From Archilochus colubris (Eukaryota; Chordata; Aves; Apodiformes; Trochilidae), in contig CM041097.1 of NCBI GenBank assembly GCA_023079485.1, positions 15,985,658 to 16,049,657 on the forward strand: a DNA stretch of 64,000 bases. The letters run 5' to 3'. This document shows positions 28,857 to 40,435 of the stretch, in pieces. A program made the translations under genes and the position numbers. Under the pieces are notes generated by a model that had not been told where the DNA came from, did not search any database, and worked only from the letters and a program-made list of their open reading frames with translations. How positions within the stretch are numbered: position 1 is the first letter of the stretch; every line of letters starts with the position of its first letter.

Positions 28857-29360
28857 ACATAGAATCATAGAACTAGCTGGGTTGGAAGGGACCTCAGAGA
28901 TCATCGAGTCCAACCCTTGAACCACCGTTGCGGTTGCTAGACCATGGCACTGAGTGCCACATCCAGTCTCTTTTTAAATATCTCCAGGGATGGAGAATCC
29001 ACTACTTCCCTGGGCAGCCCATTCCAATGTCTGATCACTCTCTCCGTAAAGAAATTCTTTCTAATATCCAACCTAAACCTCCCCTGGCACAACTTGAGAC
29101 CGTGTCCTCTTGTCTTGTTGAAAGTCGCCTGGCAAAAGAGCCCAACCCCCCCTCTGGCTACAACCTCCTTTCAGGGAGTTGTAGAGAGTGATGAGGTCTC
29201 CCCTGAGCCTCCTCTTCTCCAGGCTGAACACCCCCAGCTCCCTCAGCCTCACCTCACAGGACTTTTGCTGGATCCCTTCACCAGCCTAGTCGCCCTCCTT
29301 TGGACCTGCTCCAGGACCTCAATCTCCTTCCTGAACTGAGGGGCCCAGAACTGGACATGG
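28857..29360 (-). mobile_element. CR1 LINE 3' fragment
   Basis: About 0.5 kb, minus orientation, starting CATAGAATCATAGAAC. It keeps the RT C-terminal region up to the CCCAGAACTGGACA block (minus-strand [20 protein letters not shown]). A short irregular CATGGA repeat follows at 29355-29368, so the exact 5' breakpoint is uncertain and could extend to about 29400. Confidence 0.95.
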
Positions 29361-32045
29361 ACATGGATGTAGCAGGTCCCAAATGCCACACTGGAGCAGG
29401 TAAGACAGAGAAGCTTTAATGAATAAACGAGCAGAAGACACCAGGATGAAATAAATTCATGTAAAAGCCAAACCAACAGTGGTTTTTGGAAGCTGAAGCA
29501 GGAGAAAAATTGCAGTCTGTATTGGGAAGGTTTTTAGGCAGCAGGATTACCAACTGCTGTAATGTTCTTCCAAAAATTAATTTTTGAAACTAGCAACAAG
29601 GGCTGGAGAGCAGCACTTGCAGGCAGACCTCAGTGCCTATCTGTAGAACTCCAACTTGTTGAGCACCACAGATTTTCTTTAAACATGAATTAATTGCTTC
29701 ACTCTCTTCCGTAGCAAGTGTATAAAGAAACTGTCAAAAAAGGAAAACTAAAAGGTCACGTTTGACAAACAACCAGAGAGTCAAATTATTGTCTCTATTG
29801 CAACCAAGACCTTTTGAGAAGACATGAATGAATTTCAGAAACTTAGTGCAATTTCATGCTTAATTCCACATGAACTGCTTTGGAAAAGCATCCACATTGA
29901 CTAAGTATATTGCCATCTCAAGTTCAGTGTTCCCATTTAGACAGCTTAACTGAAAAACAATCCCAAAAACCCTAACCTTAAATACTTCTTTCTCTTCTCA
30001 AGCCTCTTCAGCTCAAGTCTGTCCTTGTGGAAAATGTCAAATAATTCCAGCTAGGGAAAGAAAATCCAGTGATCATCAGTACAATTAAAGAAAATAAAGC
30101 TAACAACAAGAAAACAATCACTGAGCAAATCTCTGGGATAACTGAACATCCTCTGACACAGCTGTACAGTCTGAGCAGCTTTAATTTATATTAATTTACA
30201 TTAATCCAGCTAAATGCATTTTATTGCTCAGCTGTTAAAAGGAAGACACTTCAGTGCCATGCACCATCCTGTTTTCATTCAGAGGATGAATGGAAGCCAG
30301 CATTAACCTCAGGAAACAAAGATCTCTTAAAAGCACTTGACAGTGGAGGTGGTCAAGATATGCACACCACTTTTTTCCCCTTCTCTTCTGTTGCTCCACT
30401 GAAGTAAAGTAGCTGTAACTATGCTAACAGATCCTGTGCTGGTGTAAAACAGCCCTACAAATGCAAATAATCTATATATTATATGTCAAATGTATATATA
30501 AATATGGAATATAGTGTAATTGTTAACTGCTGATATGTACTGTAAGTTGTCTGGGTAGAAAAACTCTAGGCCTTTAGAAGCATCCCAGAGCCAAAATAAA
30601 AAGGAAATGTGTTTAGTCCATCTTATCTAAAAAAAAATAATCTATTTGCTTACCCACCACATTCTCCAGCATTCCATTTGATTCAATTTGTGTGCTCTGA
30701 CCTGTAATCCAATTCCAGGCGTATATGAAAGAAAATAGATACACAAAGATGACAGTAATGAAACTGCATCCCATTCATCAATGGGAGAAGTAAACCTTTA
30801 TTATCTTTATTGACAAACAGCTGCTGTAATTGACAAAGCTGTAGAAGAAGTTCCTATCAAAAAGGAGCCATCAGAAATACAACTACCTTCCTATAAACCA
30901 CCCCGAGTGCAAGCACATTTTATTAGGTCATATACTTGAAATATACCACATAGGCCACTGAAAACAAACTAAAACACTTATTTTAGTTTGCTGGCAATGC
31001 TGACTTAAAGGATAGGTACCTGCAGAGCTAGTTTGACAAGGAAGAAATGTATTAAAAAAGGCACAACTCTAAACAGAAAAGGTTTTATCACAAATGTAAG
31101 CCAGGAAAAGCAAACATACAGAGGTTACTACACTTTGTTCTGTATAAAAATAAGTATTTCTAGCACAAAAGAAAATGGGAAGACTCAAGGCAAGACTGAG
31201 GAGTTACCAAGGTCTGACATATTAAGTCAAACCACATGTGCCCATCTCTCCAAACACTATTAATGCCACTTACATATGAGTACATTATGAAAAACAAGAG
31301 AGCAAATATTCTCCCCAAGTAACATCCTGTTGGCTACCACAAAGCAATGAATTTAATCTTCCAAAGCAGGAGTTAGCATCCAGAAGATCCTATTGAAAAG
31401 CCACAGAGGAAACCACCTTCCATCAACATCCCTAACTGCTCACTTTAGACTGGATACAGCATGGGAGGGAGGTGCATTTTGACTTCAGTCTAGACCTCTG
31501 TGATATATCCATAAAGGATAAATTTGGCTCTGTGAGCCAAGTATTTTTCTGACAAACCTGGTTTCTAGACTTTTGTGTAAAAAAAGAAATAAAAAAAATT
31601 AAAAAAAAGGTGAGGATTTGCTTATTTCTTGTTATCATTTCACTCAAAATACTATAAGCAATCTTGGCCTTAAACACAAGCATTTTTATTTTAAAGTCTT
31701 CCAGTGATACACTTGAAGACCTTTTAAGCTCCATTATTTATTCTCATAAATTGGAATTCACTTTACCTGAACTAAAGCAAAGGCAACACAAACTCCAGTT
31801 AGGCCTTTTAGTTCCAAATTTATCACTTAAAACACACTCTAAGAAATTTCTTGAGCAGTAAAACGCAGTGTGTCTCAGAGAATGGAAGAAAAAAAGACCA
31901 CATTTCCTAGTTCTTTAAAGGCTATGACATCTTGATCAATAAACTGGAGGGGCAATTCACTGCTTTATGCTACTGAGCTGTATACTCCTCAGAATGAGTG
32001 AGATCTCTTGCTGCAACTCTTAAGGTTTATGTAACTATCAAATTG

Positions 32046-32092
32046 AAATAAAAAAAACCCAACAAAAACCAAACACTAAACCAACCCAAACA
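32046..32092. repeat. A/C-rich low-complexity tract
   Basis: AAAAAAACCCAACAAAAACC followed by similar CAAAC/CCAA units with almost no T or G. Confidence 0.85.
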
Positions 32093-35000
32093 TGAAATAT
32101 GCCCCCACATCATTGTTTACTAAAGCAAAACAGCCTCTTCTGGTGGATAAATTATTACTATTCCTAACAGCTATCTGACTCTGAAACAAAATGCCTGTGC
32201 TAAACAATTAAATGATTCTTGGATGCACAGAAAAAAAAAAAATAGAGAAATTGGAGGCCTGATTAAACATCATTAGGAGTTCTACTGTTAGAATGTTTAC
32301 AAGAATTACCCAAACAGTTGAAAGCATGGCCAAAAGCTTGGAAAGCCTCTGTTTTGTTTAAGTATGCAAACTTTAAAAATTTCAAGAGTGAAACAGGCAA
32401 CCATTTCTGCTCAGAAATGCACATTACTGGAAATCTACCCATTATGGTGAGGGAGAAGATCTTGATAGAAAAGCCTGAAGCTTAGTCTTATTTTGGGAAA
32501 TCTTTGTCTGCTCTTGCCTTAATATTGTTTTGCAATTAATTCAAATTAACTTATTCAAAACTGAGCATTCTGAAGCCTCTGAAAACACAAATCCACCCTC
32601 AAGTCATGAAGGAGCAGTGCATCAGCTGGATCTATGGGCAGTTTAGGGACATTTAAATAGAGGCACATTTGAGTAAGCAACCAGTTGCTCCCCATGTGCT
32701 TCCACAAAATCCAGGAAACTTGGTTACACCCCAGTTTCCCAACCAAAGCTGGCTCCAGGTTAGACCTCCCCAACTCCTCCATACATGCTGACATACCTTT
32801 ACCCAGCTATATAGTTCTTAACTTGCAAAGAACCCTAACGCTCCAGAAAAGAAATAGTTCAGAAGTCCACAGTTTAAAAGAGTCAAATGATTTTATTTTT
32901 TTGTTGCTATATAAGGTGCTTTTGTCACCATTTGAATTCTAGTTTACACAATCAAGACAAGCACTTAAGTTAAATCTCCCCCTGAAGACTTTCACACAGT
33001 TGAAGCAAAAGCCAAATCTCTCCTGTGATGTTACAAGGTTCTTTTAATAGGAGCCACTGCAAAACAGAGCTAGGAAGGCAGGAATCACAGTGCATCACAG
33101 CAGGAAACATCAAGATGGTGACAAACATCAAAGAAATAAAGGGAAGAGCTTTCCTGAACAAGTAATATGTCAGTTTTAGAAAAGGAAGCTATTTTAACTA
33201 GGAATGTTTAGTTGTCTCATCCTTTGTTGTGAAGAGAAACTACTTCTGTGGGAAGGCAGCAGCGATTAGCCTAATGCAACATAATAAAGCAAGGATATGA
33301 ACAAGATTACCTACCTGGAGATAACAAAGCATGCTAAAAACTAATAAATGCCAGTTGACATCACTTGTCTGCTGAGAAACAGGCAGTCACAAATTACTAA
33401 CAGAATGAGAATTTGTTTGTTTAATGATTATGCTAATTTACTGAACCCTTACTAGACAGACATGCCGGCAGTATTGATGAGTTCCATAAAGCTTTATAAA
33501 AGGTGGTTGAATTGTTTCAAACTAAATTAAGCCAGAATATATTGTACACTATTTAAAGGAATAATAAAAGCCTGGGAGTGAATGAATCCTCCAGGATGAG
33601 CTTTCTGGAAAAGGCACAGGTTTTCAGAACTGTATGGCCCTAAAAACCTACTGCTGCAGCAGCAACCTTTGCATCTGTGCAGGGGAAGGTACAGCCAGGG
33701 ATTTGACCCTCCTGCAGACAGGTGAGTGAACATCTCCATCTGCTATACTAGTGTCAGTGCATTAGAAACCTTTGAAGAGGTCCAGGCTGTACTGAGAACA
33801 TGCTGACATGTTTTCTCCAGCAGGTAGAGGCTCTTCAAGAAACTCAGATAAAACACCAGCTCTGCTGAGCTCACAAAGACAGAGGTTGAAGGACTCAGAT
33901 TAGGGACAATGAAGAATGTGGTATATTGCACCCTACCACCCATTGTACCTTTTGGTTGTTACTAATAAATTCTAGCCTATCCATAGGAATAGTTTAATAA
34001 AAAACCATACAAATGTAGACTTAATGCAGTACAACATGGCCTGGAAAACAAAAGCAGCTTCTAACTCGTAATTTCTCTTTGCTTGTGTTGGAGGTGTGAC
34101 TGGTTTCTCTTTTCACCTCATAAGAATTTTAAGTTCCTAAATTAAGAAGGAAATAGAAATTGGTTTTTCACTCAATAAAAGAATCACTACAAGCAATATC
34201 TGTCAATTTGTAATCATTTATTCATACACAATATAAATGAGAAACAGTATTGCTTTCTCCTTCAAATTTCAGGTCTTGCCAAAGAAGTTTTATTACAGTA
34301 ATATCATAGAAATGAACAGCAATTGATATCAAATAAACACCTATAAAATACTCCCTACCTGATACAGCCATATAAGCCAGGCTTCTTCTTCTTTTGAAGG
34401 AGAAAATACAAAAGTCAGGCACAAGAGACTGCAGCAGGGTGCACTTGGAGTCAGAGTGAGAAAGCCATGACATTTATGTGTAATACAGGACAGCTCAAAG
34501 TGGCAAGGTCCTGCAGAAACCATTTATAGCTCCCTCACTCTCTTAATTTACCCACTGAAGGGAGTGAACCTTCCCAAAACTCACTTACTGGATGAACTCT
34601 CCATTTGGTAAGGTCTAAAAACATGTGGCTCTCTTTGAGATCTCTTTTCAAGTCTAAAACTTAAATGTCATCACGACTGGGGGCATTTCATTTACTACTC
34701 ACTACCTCAAAATTAATTAATTAATAAAAATATGAAATATTCAGGAGGATTTACCTCTTCCACCCTTTAACCAACATTTCCTGCCACCAAAAAAATATAT
34801 TCAACTGAATAGAGATATTAGTCAATATTCTGTTTGGAAACATATAATGATGCTTCCACACAGTTTTTATTTATGATTCAGTTTTTTGTTTCCTCTCTCA
34901 AAAGTGAAATCCCTTTGCTGGGAAAGAGGGATATCAAGAGTTCATCCATCAGTCCCAAAATGGCTGGGTACTGCCAAGACTTTCTTTGCTTTATTTATCT

Positions 35001-35665
35001 CTTTCATTAAAAGTCATCTTCTAAATCTTTCTGCAGTGACTCAAATAAAGCCAGTATAAATTTTTCTGCACTTTAAGAAATGCTACCAAAACTGAAGAGG
35101 ATTCAAGAAGATAGCACCAAGCTCCTTCACATATCATTCACAATTCTGAAACTTTAATTTACAAACCCATAGAGATTGCATACAAAATTGGAACAGCATC
35201 TATTCAGAAACTTTTCCATTCTAGCAAAGTAACAGCAATATGCACATGAAAACCACAAAGTTTTAGAAGCATCTCAACTAGATCTTGGATATTTTTTGCA
35301 GACAAATGGGAAGGATTATATAAAGCTTTGCCAGTCTTTCAGAAAAAGTAGTCAGGATTGAAGTGGGGTTGAAAATCCTGAACTGTTATTTTGACAAAAC
35401 CATAATGCTTCCCTTAATAGTTCTCCTGAATGTTCCTGCTAGTTGTCAGCTGCATGAAACCTTTTTACTTCAAGGGTTCCTGAACGTTTCCCTCTATACC
35501 TTTGTGTCCTACTATGTTCTTTTGATTTTATCTTGTACTCCTCCTTGTCCTTTTCTCAGCAGTCTGATTGCAAACTGATTGATCCCAAGCTTAACCTCTG
35601 CATTCCCCTGGAACTGGTACAGCATGTTCTTACACTGCAGAACTCAGTTGGGTTATTAGCTCAAG

Positions 35666-35683
35666 AAAAAAAAAAAAAAAAAA
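35666..35683. repeat. Poly-A run (18 A)
   Basis: Uninterrupted A run just before a 10-bp tandem duplication at 35701-35720. Confidence 0.95.
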
Positions 35684-35700
35684 GAAACCACACAGTTCTG

Positions 35701-35720
35701 TTCCAATGTGTTCCAATGTG
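35701..35720. repeat. Two-copy 10-bp tandem duplication
   Basis: TTCCAATGTG occurs twice in direct succession. Confidence 0.93.
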
Positions 35721-37159
35721 CCTTTAAATCACATTTATAAACTCAGCTTTCTGATTTATCCTTCTGTTTACTCCTCATGCAAGGAAGCAGAGACAGGAAT
35801 GAACTCGAAGCAAGTCCTTCACTTATTGCAGATTTAAAGTCTCCAGTAATGACTACACTTTGTAGACTTATTTACACTTTGGTTACACACAGGGATTTTG
35901 ACAGCTATTCTGTAAATACACTCTTCCACCCACTAAGCTCCACGAACATGCAGGGGGGCAGACTCGAGCTTCTCCTGTCATCCTTATTCTCCTTATCTCA
36001 GAAAACCAGAATCTCAGCCCACATCCTTGGGCACTGCAAGGCAGATCCCAGCAGCCACCACCTGGACGCTCTTCCTGGGGGTCTGCAGATACGGCTTTGT
36101 GAAGACTGCAGTCCTCAAAAGCCAAAAAGAAGATGGTGGAAAGAACATCCTCTTAAGCATTAAGACCCTGACCTTATTTCTCCATTTCCCAAACCTTGCC
36201 AGCCTGTTGTTCAGCAGTTGTTTCAGTCAGGCTGCTGCAGACTGACCTCTAAATGAAGCAGGACACAGCCACGTTTCTGACTGCTTGCATCCTGCACCCC
36301 TGCTCAGGGAATGGAGATCTCTGTGCACATGCAAACATGAAAACAGAAACTGCTGCAAATTAAGTGACAGCACACTTTTGACACTGAGAAATTCTCTGAT
36401 GCCTTCTGCTTCCCAATTAAAGGCTGCCCGAGCAGAGCTGAGTGTGCTCCAACCCCACTAACATTCAGTGAATCATTAGCAGCTTCTGAAAAGGCAGCCA
36501 AAAAAAAATGGCAGGCTCCTTAATCTGTGACATTATGCAGAAACCTCTCGATTTTGAACAACATGCCAAGGGTCACATAACAAGCAGGAAAGGAAAGCAG
36601 CCTAACCAAGCACAAAGCTTCTAGTCCACTCCAGGGGCAGTTTTGCACTAGGTAGGAAAAATGCCTCCCCACCCACTTCAGGAAACATCTGTAAAACTTT
36701 TGGGTTTTGTTTTGCATCCTTTAACCAAACTTCATCTGATTAAAACAGGATTACAAACATTTACTAAACCCCCACATGTGCCCAAGAAGCAAGTGTGCAT
36801 CCAGAAACTTCTTCTGGGTCAATTTTCAGAGCCTTTGCTTGGGCAAAGGAAACAAGAATATGAATTCTCAGGTTCAATTCCTGCTTTTCTCAATGTGCTA
36901 GCCATCAGTACCACTGCTTTGCATTAGTAATTAATTTTAGTCAAATTATATTCGTTTTGATTATTTAAAACTTCAAAGCCTTAGGAAAAGCATGCTTTCC
37001 TGACCTAAAAAGTAAAGGCTTTGAAGTATCTGATGAAAATAAACTCACTACCATACACAACAGCAGAATCAGTTGCAGAAATACATTCCCTGGTTTGCAA
37101 ATGAAAGAAGATTGGTGGTGATATGCACCACATATTCAAAAAGTGAAATGAGCTATCTT

Positions 37160-37199
37160 CTCCACATAAATCAGAAATACTCCACATAAATCAGAAATG
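37160..37199. repeat. Two-copy 20-bp tandem duplication
   Basis: CTCCACATAAATCAGAAATA is followed directly by the same 20 bp with one final-base change. Confidence 0.95.
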
Positions 37200-37520
37200 C
37201 TCTTATTCTCACTATCTTGAGGGGAAATTTAATATTTTTGTTCTCATCTTCTGAAGTGTTTTCCATTCCTAATTTTCTTACAAGATTGAAATTATACTTC
37301 TCTGTAACTATGAACAAATGCTTTAAATATTCACTATAACGAGGAAAAAAGTTTCTAAACCTATTTTACCACCAACCATGAGATATACAGAGTATGCTTT
37401 TCAGAGTACCCCAACGATCAATTTTTTGTACAGACTTCCTCCTAATTAAGATTCCTGAATTGTCAGGAAACTCAAAGCATGGTCATTGGGTTGATCAGAA
37501 ATGTTTCTGAATTCCTCATT

Positions 37521-37952
37521 GAATCATAGAATCATAGGGGTTGGAAGGGACCTCGAAAGATCATCTAGTCCAACCCCCCCTGCCAGAGCAGGGCCACCTG
37601 GAGTACATCGCATAGGAACGTGTCCAGGCGGGTTTTGAATGTCTCCAGTGAAGGAGACTCCACGACCCCCCTGGGCAGCCTGTTCCAGGGCTCTGTCACC
37701 CTTACAGGAAAAAAATTTTTTCGAATATTCAACTTGAACCTCCTGTGCTCCAATTTACACCCATTACCCCTTGTCCTATCACTGGTCACCACTGAGAAGA
37801 GCCTAACTCCATCTCCTTGACACTCACCCCTTACATATTTGAAAACATTGATGAGGTCACCCCTCAGTCTCCTTTTCTCCAAACTAAAGAGACCCAGCTC
37901 CCTCAGCCTTTCCTCATAAGGGAGATGTTCCACTCCCTTCATCATCTTAGTA
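37521..37952 (-). mobile_element. CR1 LINE 3' fragment, distinct subfamily
   Basis: Minus-orientation CR1 with a different 3' UTR from the others: after GAATCATAGAATCATAG comes GGGGTTGGAAGGGACCTCGA, then GATCATCTAGTCCAACCCCC. The other copies have CTCAGAGATCATCGAGTCC at the equivalent place. The body matches the RT C-terminus up to about the CTCCCTTCATCATCTTAG point. Confidence 0.93.
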
Positions 37953-38068
37953 GAATCATATCTATCAAAGAAGTGTTTCACACCTACCATACCCTGGAGG
38001 AATACTTTTTCCAGTGTCAGATCACTGGTATTTAAGAAAAGCACCAATAAAATGTCAATTTTAGACAT
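37565..38068 (-). pseudogene. CR1 reverse-transcriptase C-terminal ORF remnant, uninterrupted
   Basis: An open frame of 167 codons. Roughly the last 125 residues (from about 37950 downwards) are CR1 ORF2 C-terminus: [20 protein letters not shown], then SDRTRGNG, then [20 protein letters not shown]. No stop or frameshift is seen within this portion, unlike the other copies here. The N-terminal part of the frame (37953-38068) does not resemble CR1 and is flanking sequence. The catalytic palm and endonuclease are absent, so this is a dead 5'-truncated copy. Confidence 0.85.
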
Positions 38069-40139
38069 TTGAGCTCAATTTCTCATCACAGAGAAGCAAA
38101 TATGAAACACAATCACCGTTTTGTGTTCTAGTTCTTTTAATAGTTGAAGTCAAATCATGATAATTCCCATGCTACCCAATTATGCCATCAGAGAAGATTA
38201 TGACTTCTGAGCACCAAGCAGCACAACACTCCCAAGCAATGAAGATGCAAATGCATTAAAAAATATAGAAAAGTATCCAGAGAAAGTTTTACTTCATGCC
38301 TACATCAGAGCAGGTTCAACAGACTAGTGCAGAATGGGCTGTAAGAGTTTCTATCCTAGAATCACCAAAAATTGACTGGTATACAGTTTTTGTTTAAATC
38401 TGTATGTTTCACACTTTTTACTGTAAATTAACTTTGTTTTTAATTAGACCATTTGGCTTTGACATGAAACAAAGCTCAAAGCATCCAAGAGGAAGATAGC
38501 CTTCTGGCTTTTTGGGGCAGTTGGGGCAAAATCTGAAAACAGCCACGGAATAATCTTTGCAAGTATGCATTTCACAGGGAACCAAAAGTTATTAACACTT
38601 CTCCTTCCTTAGCAGGTCATTTCTTTATCAGTATTTCTCATTATTCACACTGGAAATTCACCCTGCTGCCATTCTCAAACCTCAAAGCAAGCTCAGGACA
38701 CGAGGAGCAGCAGCATCTCTTCATCATCAAAGACTCTGACCTCAAAGTGGATTTCTACATTTCTAACACCATTGATCAAACATTCCAGGCAAATAACTTG
38801 TCTGTTTCAAGTCATCCCTGAAACAAAGCAATCTTTGATTTCTTGCTTTCTGGAGACATTCATTGGAGAGTTCATTGTCTGTGCTTGGCCTTTTGGAATG
38901 ATTTAGATTTATGGACACATGGAAGCTGGGGGTACAGTAAAAGCCAGAGAGCAAGCAAAGGGAGATCAGAAGCACATTTGTTGAGTAAGTCTTTAAAAAT
39001 ATTGCCTGCCTGTCAGCTGGTAACAGAAACCAGGCACCAAGCAACAAGAGGTCACCTGCAAAGCCAAAGCTGACCCAAAAAGGCTGCTTTTAAAAGACAA
39101 AGTAATGAACAAGGCATTCAGTCACTGGAAGAAACCCAAAGTGTCACCAACCAGAAACCCCCTCATCCAAAACTCCACATGAGCAGGGAAGTGCCAACTC
39201 TGCAGGGTCAGACATTCCCAATTGCTTCTCCAGCCCTGGGCTCCTCTATGACAAATATCAAGTGAGACACCTCAGATCTCCCACTGCTGTAAGAAAGGTC
39301 TAAAAAAAGAGATCTTTGTTGACTGGATGGTCTTTCAGAGTATCTTTGTAAATAGATCTTCCAAGCAATAAGATGCATTACTGAGGTCAGGGACTTATAA
39401 ACACATATTTTGCTTTTGCAACATAAACTCTCATTTTATTTCCCTCTTAACAGATGCTACCAATGTGGTGTGAGGTGAGACATCTCTATAGCAAGGGAAA
39501 GAAATACTGAAAATGACTGGACACCACAATCTATCATCTCTAACAGGCTGCAAGAGTGCAGAGAACTCCTCACTCTTCACTTCCCCCTCTGACAGACTTG
39601 ACACCTCTATCTGCAATGTTTTTGTCACCTTGAATAAACTATCAGGCAACTAGAAGATTTTGAAAATGGACTGACTGTAATAACATCTCCATTAGCACCA
39701 CATAGAGGAGTAATAATTGAGAGGACATGGAAAAAAATCCCAAATAGGCAGGTTCTGCACCAGAGTTCTTCTGCCCTTGGTTGATGCCTGCAGTGTAACA
39801 GTAATAACACAGATCACAGGTTAATTAAATGCAGCCTTAAAAAAAAACTTCTGCTGCAGCATGCATGGTTCTGAATGGCACTGCTAAACTTATTAAAACA
39901 TATTGCTTGACTACATGGAGGAAAAGGAAGGACCAGGGGTTTAAAGCACAATTTCCAACCCCAAAGATGATGGCACTACTTAAAGAAGCTGGGATTATTC
40001 CTAGCCTCATTCTTAGTACCTTATTACAGCCCAAGCTGTATCCACCAAAATAAACTGCTCCTCCTTCAACTAGAAAGGCAGTTAACCCACTGTAGAAGGC
40101 CATCAGCTTGGCCAAGCATCTCCCACTCATAAATCCAGT

Positions 40140-40435
40140 CTGCCCTGATCTCCAGAACCCAACCAGTTCTTCCTTGGTTTACACACACGAGGTCCTGCAG
40201 AGCCTCCTGTTGTTGGCTCCTCAGCCATTTGCATGAGGAAGTTGTTATCAATGCTCACCAGAAACCTTCTGGATTACTTGATTACATGTCCCCTGCTGCA
40301 GGGTCACTCCAGCAGATACTGGAGTGAATTCAGTTCTCCAGGAGGATCAGGGCCTGAGGCTTCCTCCAGTTGTTTGAAGTTTCATCTGATCCTTGCTGAT
40401 TAAGCTGTCTGTGGCAGACATGTACAGTGACAGTG
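40140..40435 (-). mobile_element. Decayed CR1-type endonuclease-domain relic
   Basis: On the minus strand, 40199-40265 translates to a stretch containing SIDNNFLMQMAEEPTTGG. This resembles the CR1 ORF2 APE-type endonuclease segment that follows its GDFN motif. In another frame just upstream (about 40320-40370) QALILLEN matches the residues leading to that motif, and downstream DLVCVNQG matches the DLVLTN-type segment. The matches fall in different frames with stops, so the copy is old and frameshifted, with the catalytic motif itself damaged. No CR1 3' end is attached. Boundaries are approximate, and flanking sequence to about 40110 or 40500 may belong. Confidence 0.7.

Noticed and set aside
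35777..36163. 128-codon plus-strand open frame in a slightly GC-richer patch
   Set aside because: Not protein-like in motif content, no recognisable family, and antisense to SUCLG2 within an intron.
39837..40130. 97-codon minus-strand open frame, hydrophobic and glycine-rich
   Set aside because: No recognisable family, no splice support. It borders the CR1 endonuclease relic but I could not align it to CR1.
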